Notes: generated by a model not told the origin, from the sequence alone. Shown: positions 40,567 through 50,108, counted from the stretch's first letter. The stretch: 50,921 nt of DNA from Microcaldota archaeon (GCA_021813385.1 JAKAKT010000040.1:1-50921); one strand, 5' to 3'. Program-made: numbers and translations.

Positions 40567-40798
40567 ATTATCACCTTTTCAACCCATGTTCTTAATTAGT
40601 ACAATATATCGGGAATAATGTTTTTAGCCTTATCGCTGTTCACACATCCATACCTAAAAGCGCGGGGCTTCTGTGTGTATTATGCGAAAAATATTGTGCC
40701 TTCACACGCGGCTAAAACTGCGGGCTTCGGGCGTGGGAGTGTGTCACTTGTTCGCAAAACGCAGATAATATAAATTTTATCCACCAGAATTATCGAGC
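40567..40798. other. Intergenic region, promoters only
   Basis: 232 bp. Only the TATA AATATAAATTTTA at 40767-40780 (for the plus-strand gene) and AT-rich sequence upstream of the minus-strand gene are recognised. A GC-rich middle with short repeats of GGGCTTC and CACAC shows no clear RNA fold. Confidence 0.5.
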
Positions 40799-41323
40799 AT
40801 GGCGAACGGAGCATTGAGGAATGGCAACAAGGGTCCCACTATCAACCCCGGAAGCTTTGGCCAAGTGCCCGGTCGAAGCATATTCTACATGATTGCGGGG
40901 GACGACGTAAGACCGGGTGACCTCGCCCGAATCCCTAACAGGAAACGCGATGTTCTGCCGATGGCGAAGGGCCATCCCCTGGACCAGAATTTTCACGACG
41001 GAGACGCGATGATTGCGTGGCGGATGGAACAACCTGAAAGAAGCAGGTTTCTCAATGTTATGTTCTACACTCCTGAGATTGGGGCCGTGAGTCTGGGGAT
41101 CCACAAAGCGCTCTGGACAGCAATGGAGACGGTATTTGATAATTGCATGAGCGAAGCTCCTAAAGAGATGAAGAGGCAAAGACAGGGCGAATACGAGATA
41201 AGTCACGCCTTCCTTGATTTGGAGAGCGCCCAAAAATTGCTCAAGGATCCGCCGACCCCCGAATCGCCGAGGGAATTGAAAGTGCATGTTATATTTGTCG
41301 AGAAAGAAAGCGATAGAGTTTGA
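40799..41323 (+). CDS. Hypothetical protein
   Basis: 174 residues, not recognised. Short beta strands (RSIFYMIAGDDV, FLNVMFYTPEIGAVSLGI, LKVHVIFVEKE) alternate with helices, so a small alpha/beta domain is likely. No cysteine cluster, signal peptide or membrane segment. The TATA at about 40770 places transcription start at or near the ATG. Confidence 0.6.
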   Translation: MANGALRNGNKGPTINPGSFGQVPGRSIFYMIAGDDVRPGDLARIPNRKRDVLPMAKGHPLDQNFHDGDAMIAWRMEQPERSRFLNVMFYTPEIGAVSLGIHKALWTAMETVFDNCMSEAPKEMKRQRQGEYEISHAFLDLESAQKLLKDPPTPESPRELKVHVIFVEKESDRV

Positions 41324-41425
41324 ATTTTCTGGTTGAGGCGAGATGTCGATTTCAAGAATCCAGACCCAGGACTAGGGTTCATATAGGTGGGCAGGGGCGG
41401 CATAATAAGACGTGGGAGGTGAATT

Positions 41426-41605
41426 ATGGCCGACCGCCCCTTGCCCAACAAAGACAGATATGGTCGCCTTGCATTCTATGCAAGCATCAGACTTTGTGAG
41501 CGAGGACGTAGTACACCTTACGCCCTACCTGTTCCTTTTCGAGAACTCCTCTCTCGAAAAGCTTGCTCATTCTCGCGCTCGCCGCGTTTGTCCCGCGGTA
41601 TTTGA
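41426..41605 (+). CDS. Possible small ORF antisense to the winged-helix gene
   Basis: 59 codons. GGGAGGTGAATT ATG is a near-perfect ribosome site and CATAATAAG upstream resembles TATA, but the last two thirds of the frame lie antisense to the gene ending at 41487. The peptide is basic, with no family. It may be a gene remnant. Confidence 0.25.
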   Translation: MADRPLPNKDRYGRLAFYASIRLCERGRSTPYALPVPFRELLSRKACSFSRSPRLSRGI

Positions 41606-41966
41606 ACGCATCCCGGATTTCCTCGGCGCATGCGCGGCCTCTCTTGGATATGTAATGGACGATTCTCTCGTCCGCCTCGGGAAGGAACGGCGAGGGCGGG
41701 CCCCTCGGGCCCCTCGGTTCCATCTTCTTCACTTCGAGGTCCGCAATCCGCGTCTCCAGCGCCTCAATCTTTGCAAGTATGTTCTTGAGCAGCATGTTCG
41801 TGCTCTCTCGCTCCCTGGTTGCCGTGTACATGAGAGAGCCCAGTACCACGGGGTCCTTGAACTTCAGGAGCTGCTGCTTCAGCTCGTCAGTCACCATGGC
41901 CTGCTCGATAACAGGCCCCTGCTCGAAAGATTTATAAGTTGGTTGCTTCTCATTTTCCTGCGTCAT
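41487..41966 (-). CDS. Winged-helix DNA-binding protein
   Basis: About 159 residues from the ATG at 41966. A central coiled coil (NMLLKNILAKIEALETRIADLEV) joins to a C-terminal winged helix (ADERIVHYISKRGRACAEEI, NAASARMSKLFERGVLEKEQ, KVYYVLA). It is likely a dimeric regulator. Three GTCATGAC palindromes around its own promoter, spaced by whole helical turns, suggest autoregulation. Target genes beyond itself cannot be seen; the divergent gene at 42095 shares the promoter region. Confidence 0.75.
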   Translation of the reverse strand: MTQENEKQPTYKSFEQGPVIEQAMVTDELKQQLLKFKDPVVLGSLMYTATRERESTNMLLKNILAKIEALETRIADLEVKKMEPRGPRGPPSPFLPEADERIVHYISKRGRACAEEIRDAFKYRGTNAASARMSKLFERGVLEKEQVGRKVYYVLAHKV

Positions 41967-42024
41967 GACGAGCACCTGACAAGCATATGGTAGTGTCATG
42001 ACATAATCATGACATATTTATAAA
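41962..42024. promoter_or_regulatory. Promoter with three phased GTCATGAC boxes
   Basis: GTCATGAC at 41962-41969 and 41995-42002 and ATCATGAC at 42006-42013 have centres 33 and 11 bp apart, i.e. three and one helical turns. The TATA ATTTATAAAG at 42016-42025 lies next to the third box and is nearly symmetric, so it may serve both directions. Confidence 0.6.
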
Positions 42025-42094
42025 GGTTTCGGTTCTACGTCGAAGAATTGCTTCTTGCTCGAATTCTTTTAGAGAAAAAAACAGGGGTGCGGGA

Positions 42095-42646
42095 ATGGAG
42101 AACTCGGTCGCAAAAGCCGCCCAGGAAGTTTATGACGCGTTTAGGAACGGCGATATCAAGGTTCTCAGGAAAACCAGCACCCGCTGCGCCGAATCCATGG
42201 CAACTGAAAGCGTGGAAGGGATGTTTCCCCTAAGCGTCATTTCCTACGTTCTTGGGAAGATGCTCGAAAAGCCCAGGTTTTTCCATGACCATAGGACCGA
42301 GGAACTCGGCCTTTTTATCGAAAACAAGCTTCTGGAATGCTCCAAATGCGCAAAAGAAGGGAGGAAGGAGGATTTTTCCCGCGCGACAACCGAACTTATC
42401 GAGCACCTTGTAGAGTTCGAATCGAGGGACAGGAGGTATGTCCGCGGGCTCATCGACAAGGCGAAACTCAAGATTGCCGCCCGCCTGTATGCGCAGGGCT
42501 TCTCGCTCTCGTATGTCGTCTCGATAACAGGCGCTGACATGAGGGAAGTCCTGAAATACATCGGGCAGACATTGATGTTCGACAGGGTCGGCAAGACTAA
42601 AAACGTCGAGGAGAGATTGGCGAATGCAAGAAGGATTTTCAGCTAA
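42095..42646 (+). CDS. Helical partner of the PIN-domain protein
   Basis: 183 residues, all helical. The C-terminal part LKIAARLYAQGFSLSYVVSITGADMREVLKYIG resembles a helix-turn-helix. The downstream PIN gene starts inside its 3' end (overlap 23 bp), the arrangement of archaeal antitoxin-toxin-like pairs. GGGGTGCGGGA precedes the ATG. A direct role as antitoxin is inference; the pair may instead act in RNA processing. Confidence 0.65.
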   Translation: MENSVAKAAQEVYDAFRNGDIKVLRKTSTRCAESMATESVEGMFPLSVISYVLGKMLEKPRFFHDHRTEELGLFIENKLLECSKCAKEGRKEDFSRATTELIEHLVEFESRDRRYVRGLIDKAKLKIAARLYAQGFSLSYVVSITGADMREVLKYIGQTLMFDRVGKTKNVEERLANARRIFS

Positions 42647-43313
42647 ATCAGTCATTTGCGACTCGAGCTCGCTCATCGCATTGACCGAGTCCTGCCTTCT
42701 CGGGGTAATCGAGATGCTGAAGGAGAGGCTTCCGGAAGGCTTCTACATTTCCGAGAGGGTCAAAGGCGAATGCATCGACAACCCGATTAAATTGCGCTCG
42801 CACGAGCTCACGGCAGTAAGATTGAAGGATGCGTTGAACCGGGGAGTGCTCAAGCTCGCGAATGCAGGGGCCGAGAGCGAGATGAAGGAAATCTTATGGG
42901 TCGCGAACAACATATTCTATGTGAATGGGAGGCCGCTTCAGGTTATCCACTCTGGAGAAGCGGACATGATTGCGACTGCGACTATAATGGGCACGAGGAA
43001 CATCCTGATTGACGAAAGGACGACGAGGATGCTAATCGAGGCGCCTGAGAAGCTGCGGGACCACCTCGAGCGCGAGTTCATGCGGGGAGTCCAGGTGAAC
43101 GAGGATTACCTGGGAAAGTTTGAAAAAATGACGCATGACCTTGTGATAATCCGGAGCAGTGAGCTCGCGATGGTTGCTTATGAAAGAGGGTATTTCAAGA
43201 GGTTCGGGAGCCTCGAGAAGAAGGCAGTGGAAGCGGCGCTCTACGGGCTGAAATTCAACGGGTGCGGCATCTCATTCTCGGAAATCGACGAGTTCTGCGG
43301 GAGCATAAGGTGA
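42624..43313 (+). CDS. PIN-domain ribonuclease-like protein
   Basis: 229 residues. VICDSSSLIALTE carries the first PIN acidic residue; EGFYISERVKGECID, HSGEADMIATATIMG and NILIDERTTRML carry the others, so a metal-dependent RNase site is likely. The C-terminal 80 residues are an added helical domain. It overlaps its upstream partner by 23 bp and is followed 7 bp later by the XPF nuclease gene, so the three probably share an mRNA. Confidence 0.8.
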   Translation: MQEGFSAKSVICDSSSLIALTESCLLGVIEMLKERLPEGFYISERVKGECIDNPIKLRSHELTAVRLKDALNRGVLKLANAGAESEMKEILWVANNIFYVNGRPLQVIHSGEADMIATATIMGTRNILIDERTTRMLIEAPEKLRDHLEREFMRGVQVNEDYLGKFEKMTHDLVIIRSSELAMVAYERGYFKRFGSLEKKAVEAALYGLKFNGCGISFSEIDEFCGSIR

Positions 43314-43320
43314 GCGGGGG

Positions 43321-44010
43321 ATGGGAAAGGAAGGAGTCGTGCAAATCTTTATGGATGACAGGGAAAGCGCTAGCTTGAAGGAAGAGCTCGAAGGGCTCGG
43401 GGCGAAAGTGGAGAAGAAGAGGCTCGAGGTCGGGGACTTCATTTTATCTGAGAGAGTGATAGCTGAGAGAAAAACGAGGAACGACTTCGAGAGTTCGATT
43501 ATCGATGGGAGATTGTTCCAGCAGGCTGCAAGGATGCGGGAGCAGTTCGAGAGGTCGATAATAATCGTTGAGGGGGAGAGTTTCGAGGAGCGGGTGAAAA
43601 GGGTTGCGCTGCTCGGGGCGCTCGCTGCGCTCATGGTCGATTACGGGATTCCGGTGATGTTCACGAGGGGAGTTGAGGGGACGGCGGAATTCTTGTTCGC
43701 AGTCGCGAAGAGGGAGCAGTTGGGCGAGAAGAAGGAAATCAGGTTGCTTGGGGAAAGGAAGGCGCGGACTCTCGCGGAGCAGCAGCAGCTCATAATCGAG
43801 TGCCTGCCCGGAGTGGGGCCGAAGAGGGCGAAGGATTTGCTGAGATATTTCTATTCCGTCGAGAATGTAGTGAATGCGACTGAGACTGAATTGCTCGAGC
43901 TTGAGGGGATGGGTGAGAAGAGGGCAAAAGACATAAAGAAAGTGGTGAAGTCGGCTTACAAGGAAACGGGAAAAGAGAAAGGGAATAACGAGGGGGAGAA
44001 AGTAAACTAG
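43321..44010 (+). CDS. xpf: XPF/Hef-type structure-specific endonuclease (short form)
   Basis: 229 residues. The ERCC4 nuclease domain contains MDDRE, VGDFILSERVIAERKTRNDF (ERKxxxD) and GRLFQQAARMREQF; a double helix-hairpin-helix follows (ECLPGVGPKRAKDLLRYF, LEGMGEKRAKDIKKV). There is no helicase domain, so it is the short, PCNA-dependent type of archaeal XPF rather than Hef. It should cut branched DNA in repair and fork restart. The last 20 residues are charged and disordered. Confidence 0.93.
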   Translation: MGKEGVVQIFMDDRESASLKEELEGLGAKVEKKRLEVGDFILSERVIAERKTRNDFESSIIDGRLFQQAARMREQFERSIIIVEGESFEERVKRVALLGALAALMVDYGIPVMFTRGVEGTAEFLFAVAKREQLGEKKEIRLLGERKARTLAEQQQLIIECLPGVGPKRAKDLLRYFYSVENVVNATETELLELEGMGEKRAKDIKKVVKSAYKETGKEKGNNEGEKVN

Positions 44011-44049
44011 AAGATAGCTTGATTTTGCACAAGCGCCATTAGCTTAATC

Positions 44050-44847
44050 TCAAATTTCTCTTGATAAGTCCACAAGTTTTGCGATACCGGGCGGAAGCTG
44101 CATTCCTGCGTCCGCAAGTTTCCTGGCTTCTATGAGCGCTTGAGGTGAGGTTTCCAGGAGTTCTTGCAACAACATTTCTGGTGGCGCGTTCAATTTCGCT
44201 TCAAGAACAACAACCCCGGCATTCGTGGAGGGCAACCAATAAGCAGTAATCCCGGAACCGAGCTTATCATAATTACTAAAATGGTCGAAACCGCGAACAA
44301 TTGGCCTCAGACTTTCAGGATCCGCGTAATAAATGATCCCTGCGTTCATCGGGTCAATTTCACTTTCAGACATCACTGGAAGTCCTGTAGCTTTATCCAA
44401 TTTACCCAATTTACCGGTTGCCTGGAGGTTTGAAACAACGACAATTGATTTTGGAACTGCTACTATCCCGTTTGCTCTCTCCTCGAGATCTGCAGGGTCT
44501 ACTAAAAGTCCGATTCCAGGGGCAAAGGGGTCTCCGCCTTTCACTTCTTTCATAGCTGATGCGGGGATGGACCAACCCGTTATCGAGTCCTTCAGATCCC
44601 TGCCTTCCTTAAAGCGTTCTCCGTTTTTTGGTTTTCCGAAAAGTTCTCTCGCCCAAGCTGGATAGGCACCGCGTATTCTTTCGTATTGTAGTCCGGAATC
44701 GACCAAACCAATACGATTTAGCTGTTCATGAACAAAATTTGACGCCATTCTGTCTCTGAATTCCTGGAGTGCGTCCCTATAAGTTACACCGTTAGAACTC
44801 GGTCTGCCGACTCGGACATACCCTTCCTCCATTTTTACAGTACCCAT
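44050..44847 (-). CDS. Hypothetical protein
   Basis: 265 residues. The start is supported by GGGAGGTTGAG before the ATG and a TATA GTTTATAAGC at about 44888-44897. A central beta-rich stretch (NGIVAVPKSIVVVSNLQ, SGITAYWLPSTNAGVVVLEAK) is framed by helices. Several Gly-Pro turns. No family recognised and no link to neighbours. Confidence 0.6.
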   Translation of the reverse strand: MGTVKMEEGYVRVGRPSSNGVTYRDALQEFRDRMASNFVHEQLNRIGLVDSGLQYERIRGAYPAWARELFGKPKNGERFKEGRDLKDSITGWSIPASAMKEVKGGDPFAPGIGLLVDPADLEERANGIVAVPKSIVVVSNLQATGKLGKLDKATGLPVMSESEIDPMNAGIIYYADPESLRPIVRGFDHFSNYDKLGSGITAYWLPSTNAGVVVLEAKLNAPPEMLLQELLETSPQALIEARKLADAGMQLPPGIAKLVDLSREI

Positions 44848-44962
44848 AAGCTCAACCTCCCAAGATGAACAGTAATATTTTGCATTTTAAGCTTATAAAC
44901 TTCATTATTTGTAGAATTCGTGACAACCAAGAATTAATGTATCTTTTTCAAAAATAATCTTA

Positions 44963-45991
44963 ATGTCTAAAGCGAGAGATGAATTAATGGTCAAGGCAAT
45001 CGGGATGTTCTCAGGAGGGCTGGACAGCTCAGTCGCTATTAAAGTTATTCAGGAGCAGGGAATCGAGGTGATTGCGCTCCATTTCGAATCTCCTTTCTGC
45101 GCGTGCCAGGAAAAGGGCTGCACAGTTAAGGACGTCGCAAAAGAAATTGGAGTGAAGCTGATGCTCGTGCCCGAGGGGATGGACTTCATCCGGCTGGTCA
45201 GGAACCCGAAGCACGGATACGGGTCGGCGATGAACCCTTGCATCGATTGCAGGATTGGGAGATTGAGAAGGGCGAAGAGGATTGCGAAGAAGATTGGCGC
45301 GGACTTCATTTTCACAGGCGAGGTGCTCGGGCAGAGGCCGATGTCGCAGCACATGGGGGCGATGAGGCTCATCGAAAAGGAGGCGGGGCTCAAGGGAAAA
45401 TTGCTCAGGCCCCTTTCAGCTAAATTGCTCGTACCCACTGAAGCGGAAGAGAAGGGGCTCGTGGACCGGGAAAGATTGCACGCGATAAGCGGAAGGAGGA
45501 GAATCGAGCAGGCTGCCTTAGCGAAAAAGTATGGGGTCACGAAAAACCTGACACCTGGAGGAGGCTGCCCGCTCACTGAAAAGGACTTCGCTGCGAAGCT
45601 GAGGGATTTGTTCGCGAGCAAGAGGCGGCTTGATTTGCGGGACGTGATGATACTCCGATACGGGAGGCATTTCAGGGTCGGGAAAAACAAGATTGTGGTC
45701 GGGAGAAGAAAGCGGGACAATGACATGCTCTTGCTGCTGAAGAAAAAGGCAGATTTCGCATTCGAGGTGCCCGGGGTCGGGAGCCCGATAACTTTGCTCT
45801 CAGGCCCGAAAACAAAGGAAGCAATCGGGATTGCGGCTTCCTTGACTGCCAGGTATTCGGACGCAGAAGGGGAGAAAATCAGGGTTGAATATTGGAAGAG
45901 CGACGCGAAAAAGCGCGAGAGCGTCGAGGTTTTTAAGGCTAGCGAAGAGTTCTGCAAAAAGAACATGCTGACCGGCCCTGCGGTTGAGTAG
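44963..45991 (+). CDS. PP-loop ATPase, tRNA-thiolation-type
   Basis: 342 residues. MFSGGLDSSVAIKVIQEQGI is the PP-loop; FCACQEKGC and MNPCIDCRIGRLRRAK are the cysteine sites used for sulfur transfer in MnmA/ThiI-like enzymes; PGGGCPLTEKDFAAKLRDL lies in the conserved C-terminal part. It resembles the COG0482-like group that modifies tRNA. Which nucleotide is modified is not known. A shorter start at ATG 44990 also fits the PP-loop N-terminus. Confidence 0.85.
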   Translation: MSKARDELMVKAIGMFSGGLDSSVAIKVIQEQGIEVIALHFESPFCACQEKGCTVKDVAKEIGVKLMLVPEGMDFIRLVRNPKHGYGSAMNPCIDCRIGRLRRAKRIAKKIGADFIFTGEVLGQRPMSQHMGAMRLIEKEAGLKGKLLRPLSAKLLVPTEAEEKGLVDRERLHAISGRRRIEQAALAKKYGVTKNLTPGGGCPLTEKDFAAKLRDLFASKRRLDLRDVMILRYGRHFRVGKNKIVVGRRKRDNDMLLLLKKKADFAFEVPGVGSPITLLSGPKTKEAIGIAASLTARYSDAEGEKIRVEYWKSDAKKRESVEVFKASEEFCKKNMLTGPAVE

Positions 45992-46031
45992 AGAATTTAA
46001 AAGCCTGCAACTAGTTATAAGTTCGAGGTTT

Positions 46032-46871
46032 ATGGCGAAGCTCCTTTATCTCGCGGTGCTCCTATTCTCAATCGCCCTTATCCATGGCTGCACCTCGCGC
46101 GACACCGAAAACAGGCTCAAGATTACCGGCTCCGACACGATGGTGATTCTCGGGCAGGCCTGGGCGGAGAGATACATGGAACTCCACACTGAGAAAACCG
46201 TTTCCGTTACCGGGGGGGGTTCCGGGGTCGGGATAACCGCGATAATCGACGGAGGAACGGACATCGCGCAGGCGTCGAGGGAAATGAAGCCCTCGGAAAT
46301 CGGGAAGGCGAACGCGATGGGTGCCAGCCCTGTCAAGACGATTGTCGCCTACGATGGGATTGCAATGATTGTTAATCCGGATAATCCTGTCGAACAGCTG
46401 ACGATGGGGCAGGCCGGGGCGATTCTGAAGGGCGAAGTCAAAAATTGGAAGGAAGTCGGCGGGAAGGATGAGCAGATTGGGATTTATTCAAGGGAATCCT
46501 CTTCGGGAACTTACGAGTTCGTGAAGGAATACGTACTGAAGAAAGCGGACTACGCCCCTGGCACGAAGTATTCTTCCGGGAACTCCGCGATTGTCGAGTC
46601 GGTCTCGCAGGACAAGACGGCAATCGGTTATGTCGGGGTCGCCTACGCGAAGCAGAGGAATGACGTGAAGATTTTGAGGATAGCGAAAGAGGGAGGGAGT
46701 GAAGGATACTTGCCGACCAAGGAGACTGTGAAAAGCGGGGAGTACCCGATATCCAGGTCCTTAAATTTTTATACCAACGGGGAGCCGAAAGGAACGGCCA
46801 AGGAATTTATAGATTTTGTCAAGGGGGAGGAAGGGAAGGCGATAACGGAGGAATTGGGCTATTTCGGGTGA
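46032..46871 (+). CDS. pstS: Phosphate-binding lipoprotein PstS
   Basis: 279 residues. Lipobox ALIHGC; LKITGSDTMVILGQAWAERYM and SVTGGGSGVGITAI, ASREMKPSE and RESSSGTYEF form the phosphate-binding loops typical of PstS. TATA AATTTAAAAG lies near 45993-46002. It is the first gene of pstSCAB-phoU. Confidence 0.96.
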   Translation: MAKLLYLAVLLFSIALIHGCTSRDTENRLKITGSDTMVILGQAWAERYMELHTEKTVSVTGGGSGVGITAIIDGGTDIAQASREMKPSEIGKANAMGASPVKTIVAYDGIAMIVNPDNPVEQLTMGQAGAILKGEVKNWKEVGGKDEQIGIYSRESSSGTYEFVKEYVLKKADYAPGTKYSSGNSAIVESVSQDKTAIGYVGVAYAKQRNDVKILRIAKEGGSEGYLPTKETVKSGEYPISRSLNFYTNGEPKGTAKEFIDFVKGEEGKAITEELGYFG

Positions 46872-46878
46872 GTGAAGT

Positions 46879-47751
46879 ATGGCAAAACAGGATTTGGCCG
46901 GAAACGCGATGGGGAAGCTCACGCACATTGTCGCCTACACTTCAATAGTTGCGATAGTTCTCATCTTCCTGTTCCTGTTCCTCGAAGGCGCCGGGATATT
47001 CAGGTTCGAGGACCCGGTTCATCTCTTCCTCGGAACCGAGTGGCAGCCGACTTCCGAGAACCCGAGATACGAGATGCTCACGCTGATTGTCGGCTCGCTG
47101 TTCGTGACTCTCGGGGCGATTGTTGTTGGGGTTCCGCTGGCAGTTGGCTGCGCCATTTACCTCTCCGAAATCGCGCCCCAATGGCTCGAGGAGGTTCTGA
47201 AGCCTGCGATTGAGATAATCGCGGGAATTCCCTCGGTGGTTATCGGGTTCTTCGCGCTCGTTGTGCTCGCTCCCTTGCTCTCGCAGATTTTCGGAATCCC
47301 GAGCGGGCTGACTGCGCTCAACGGGGCGCTCATGCTCGCTGTCATGATAATCCCGACTGTCGAGACTATTTCCGAGGACGCGCTGAGGTCTGTCCCGAAA
47401 GGCTACAGGCACGCTTCCCTTGCAATGGGAGCGACTGAGTGGGAGACGATAAAGAACGTCATTGTGCCTTCTGCGATACCCGGGATTGGCGTTGGGGTCC
47501 TGCTCGGCTTCGGGAGGGCGATAGGCGAAACGATGGTCGTCTTGATGGCGACTGGGAACGCCGCCCTGATTCCGACCGGATTCCTCGACCCGGTGAGGAC
47601 CATGACCGGGACTGTTGCAGCCGAGATGGGCGAGGTTGCGAGGGGGAGCCCGCACTATTTTGCCCTCTTCATGATAGGCTGCACACTTTTCATCATAAGC
47701 TTCGGGGTGAACCTTGTCGCGAATCACCTCATAAAAAGGGAAGAACGATGA
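46879..47751 (+). CDS. pstC: Phosphate ABC permease PstC
   Basis: 290 residues, six membrane segments. VGVPLAVGCAIYLSEIAP and the EAA-like loop GYRHASLAMGATEWETIKNVI with GIGVGVLLGFGRAIGETM are conserved in PstC. The stop overlaps the pstA ATG (ATGA). Confidence 0.95.
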   Translation: MAKQDLAGNAMGKLTHIVAYTSIVAIVLIFLFLFLEGAGIFRFEDPVHLFLGTEWQPTSENPRYEMLTLIVGSLFVTLGAIVVGVPLAVGCAIYLSEIAPQWLEEVLKPAIEIIAGIPSVVIGFFALVVLAPLLSQIFGIPSGLTALNGALMLAVMIIPTVETISEDALRSVPKGYRHASLAMGATEWETIKNVIVPSAIPGIGVGVLLGFGRAIGETMVVLMATGNAALIPTGFLDPVRTMTGTVAAEMGEVARGSPHYFALFMIGCTLFIISFGVNLVANHLIKREER

Positions 47752-48599
47752 ACCGAAAAACAAAGCAAAGAATAGCTTTCCTCTTCCTGCGCCTGTGCGC
47801 ACTCGCCGTAGTGGCGGTTCTCTTCGTGCTTGTTTATGACATAGCGAGCAAGGGCATTGGGGTTGTGAACTGGGATTTCCTGACTAAAGCGCCAGCGAAA
47901 AGGATGACCGCCGGAGGGATATTCCCGGCGATTTGGGGGACGGTTCTTCTTTCCCTCGGGGCGATTCTCGCAGCTTTCCCGCTCGGGTTATTGACTGCAA
48001 TCTATCTGACCGAGTATGCGAGGCCGAGCAAGGCCCTTTCGCTGATAAACACCGGGATTACCAATCTCGCAGGGGTCCCTTCGATTGTGTTCGGGCTGTT
48101 CGGCTTCGCTTTGTTCGTGACGATTTTCGGGTTCGGGGCATCGATCCTCGCAGGTAGCTTGACGCTCGCGCTCATGATATTGCCCGTAATCATTAAGACT
48201 TCCCAGGAGGCATTGCTGAATGTGCCGCAGTCCTTCAGGAACGCATCTTTCGCTCTTGGGGCGACAAAATGGCAGACGATACAAAGCAGCGTCCTGCCCT
48301 ATGCGATGCCCGGGGTACTGACTGGCGCAATACTTGGGGTGGGCAGGGCTGCCGGAGAGACTGCGCCAATTCTCTTCACTGTAGCCGCATATTTCCTCCC
48401 GAGGCTCCCAACTTCGGTTTTCGACCAGACAATGGCCCTGCCTTATCACTTATATATTTTATCCACGCAGTCGATTAACGTGAGGGCGACGCAGGGGCTC
48501 CAGTACGGGACCGCCCTCGTGCTGCTCGCACTCGTGCTCGCGCTCAACCTCTCGGCGATATTGCTGAGGTTATACTTTAGGAGGAAATACAGGTGGTGA
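47748..48599 (+). CDS. pstA: Phosphate ABC permease PstA
   Basis: 283 residues. Overlaps pstC by 4 bp. [32 protein letters not shown] and the loop [20 protein letters not shown] with [12 protein letters not shown] identify PstA. A longer in-frame extension upstream runs antiphase inside pstC and is not real. Confidence 0.95.
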   Translation: MNRKTKQRIAFLFLRLCALAVVAVLFVLVYDIASKGIGVVNWDFLTKAPAKRMTAGGIFPAIWGTVLLSLGAILAAFPLGLLTAIYLTEYARPSKALSLINTGITNLAGVPSIVFGLFGFALFVTIFGFGASILAGSLTLALMILPVIIKTSQEALLNVPQSFRNASFALGATKWQTIQSSVLPYAMPGVLTGAILGVGRAAGETAPILFTVAAYFLPRLPTSVFDQTMALPYHLYILSTQSINVRATQGLQYGTALVLLALVLALNLSAILLRLYFRRKYRW

Positions 48600-48600
48600 A

Positions 48601-49365
48601 TTGGCAGAGAGGCCCATCAAGATATCATCGAAAGGGATAAGTCTGTGGTACGGGGAGAAGCAGGTTCTTTTCGACATTTCCATTGAGATTTTCGTGAATC
48701 GCGTGACCTCGCTCATAGGCCCCAGCGGATGCGGAAAAACGTCTTTCTTAAGGTGCATAAACAGGATGAACGATGTGATTCCCGCCTGCAGAGTGTCGGG
48801 GCAACTCATGCTCGATGGCCTTGATGTGAATTCCCAAAATACCGACGTAGTCGATTTAAGAAAACGAGTCGGGATGGTATTCCAAACCCCGAACCCGTTC
48901 CCGAAATCGATTTATGAAAACGTAGCTTATGGGCCCTGGGTGCACGGGGAGAACAATCGCTCGAAACTTGACGCTATCGTTCGAAGAAGCCTTGATGAGG
49001 CCGCTCTTTGGGATGAAGTGAAAGACGACCTCAGCAAATCTGCAATGAAGCTTTCGGGCGGGCAGCAGCAAAGGCTCTGCATCGCGAGGGCCCTCGCTGT
49101 CGAGCCAGAGGTAATCTTAATGGACGAGCCGTGCTCGGCCCTCGACCCGATTGCGACCGCGAAAATCGAGGACCTCATGCACAAGCTTAAGGAGAAATAT
49201 ACCGTGGTCATAGTCACGCACAACATACAGCAGGCTGCGAGAGTATCCAATTACACCGCATACTTCTACCTCGGGAAGCTGATTGAGTACGGAAAGACGA
49301 GCGAGATATTTGAAAGGCCGAGGGAGAAGAGCACAGAGATGTATCTGACCGGGAGATTTGGCTAG
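48601..49365 (+). CDS. pstB: Phosphate ABC transporter ATPase PstB
   Basis: 254 residues. Starts at TTG 48601, one base after the pstA stop, with GGTGGTGAA as ribosome site. Walker [10 protein letters not shown], signature [15 protein letters not shown], Walker [14 protein letters not shown] and H-loop [18 protein letters not shown] are typical of PstB. Confidence 0.96.
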   Translation: MAERPIKISSKGISLWYGEKQVLFDISIEIFVNRVTSLIGPSGCGKTSFLRCINRMNDVIPACRVSGQLMLDGLDVNSQNTDVVDLRKRVGMVFQTPNPFPKSIYENVAYGPWVHGENNRSKLDAIVRRSLDEAALWDEVKDDLSKSAMKLSGGQQQRLCIARALAVEPEVILMDEPCSALDPIATAKIEDLMHKLKEKYTVVIVTHNIQQAARVSNYTAYFYLGKLIEYGKTSEIFERPREKSTEMYLTGRFG

Positions 49366-49375
49366 GGGTGATTGA

Positions 49376-50023
49376 ATGGTGCGCGAAACTTATCTGGAAC
49401 TTCTTGAGTCTGTAAATCACGACCTGCAGGACCTCAGCATAATGAGCTGCTCAGCGCTCGATAAATCGATGAAATATCTTGAGTCTTGGGATGAAAAGGC
49501 GTCGGAACAGCTCATAAAAGAGGATGTGCACATAAACGAGGCCTTCATTAACCTGCAGGAGAAGTGCTTCCAGATAATCGCGAGGCAGCAGCCCGTCGCA
49601 ATAGACCTCAGGTTCCTGGGCTCTGCGCTCACAGTTGCGAACAACCTCGAGAGATGCGGGGATTATTCCGCGGACATCGCAAAAACCGTGGTGCTCATGA
49701 AACCGAGAATCGTGGATGGAGTCGGCGAGTTGAAGAAGATGGAGGGGCTGGCCGAAGAGGCGATTAAGCTCGCGGTCGAGGGCTTCACGAAAAGGGACTT
49801 GGGGAGCCTTGAGGCAGTCCTGGAACTCGAGAAGGAAAATGACGTTTATTTTGGAAAGCTGCTGGACAAGCTCAAGAAATCCGCGAAGGTATGCAAGGAG
49901 CCGGAGCTCCTCTTCAGGACCGCGATTGTGGGGAGGCACCTCGAGAGGTTCGCCGACAGGGCAGTTAACATAAGCCATCGGACGGCGTATGTCGTGACTG
50001 CGGACAGGAAATATTTGAAGTAG
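49376..50023 (+). CDS. phoU: Phosphate-signalling protein PhoU
   Basis: 215 residues, two three-helix bundles with the repeated metal motif: ANNLERCGDYSADIAK and GRHLERFADRAVNISH (E/DxxxD). It modulates Pst transport and phosphate signalling. TAGGGGTGATTG precedes the ATG; last gene of the operon. Confidence 0.95.
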   Translation: MVRETYLELLESVNHDLQDLSIMSCSALDKSMKYLESWDEKASEQLIKEDVHINEAFINLQEKCFQIIARQQPVAIDLRFLGSALTVANNLERCGDYSADIAKTVVLMKPRIVDGVGELKKMEGLAEEAIKLAVEGFTKRDLGSLEAVLELEKENDVYFGKLLDKLKKSAKVCKEPELLFRTAIVGRHLERFADRAVNISHRTAYVVTADRKYLK

Positions 50024-50108
50024 GCATTGTGATTTGATGCGAAGATGTGCAAAAAGAGACTCCGCTAATATTTTAAGGCTTTTTTGGTATAAACCATTGG
50101 GTATTCTT

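Noticed and set aside
47439-47747. Long N-terminal extension of pstA
   Set aside because: The extension runs out of phase inside pstC and has no family similarity; the ATG at 47748 with the ATGA overlap is standard.
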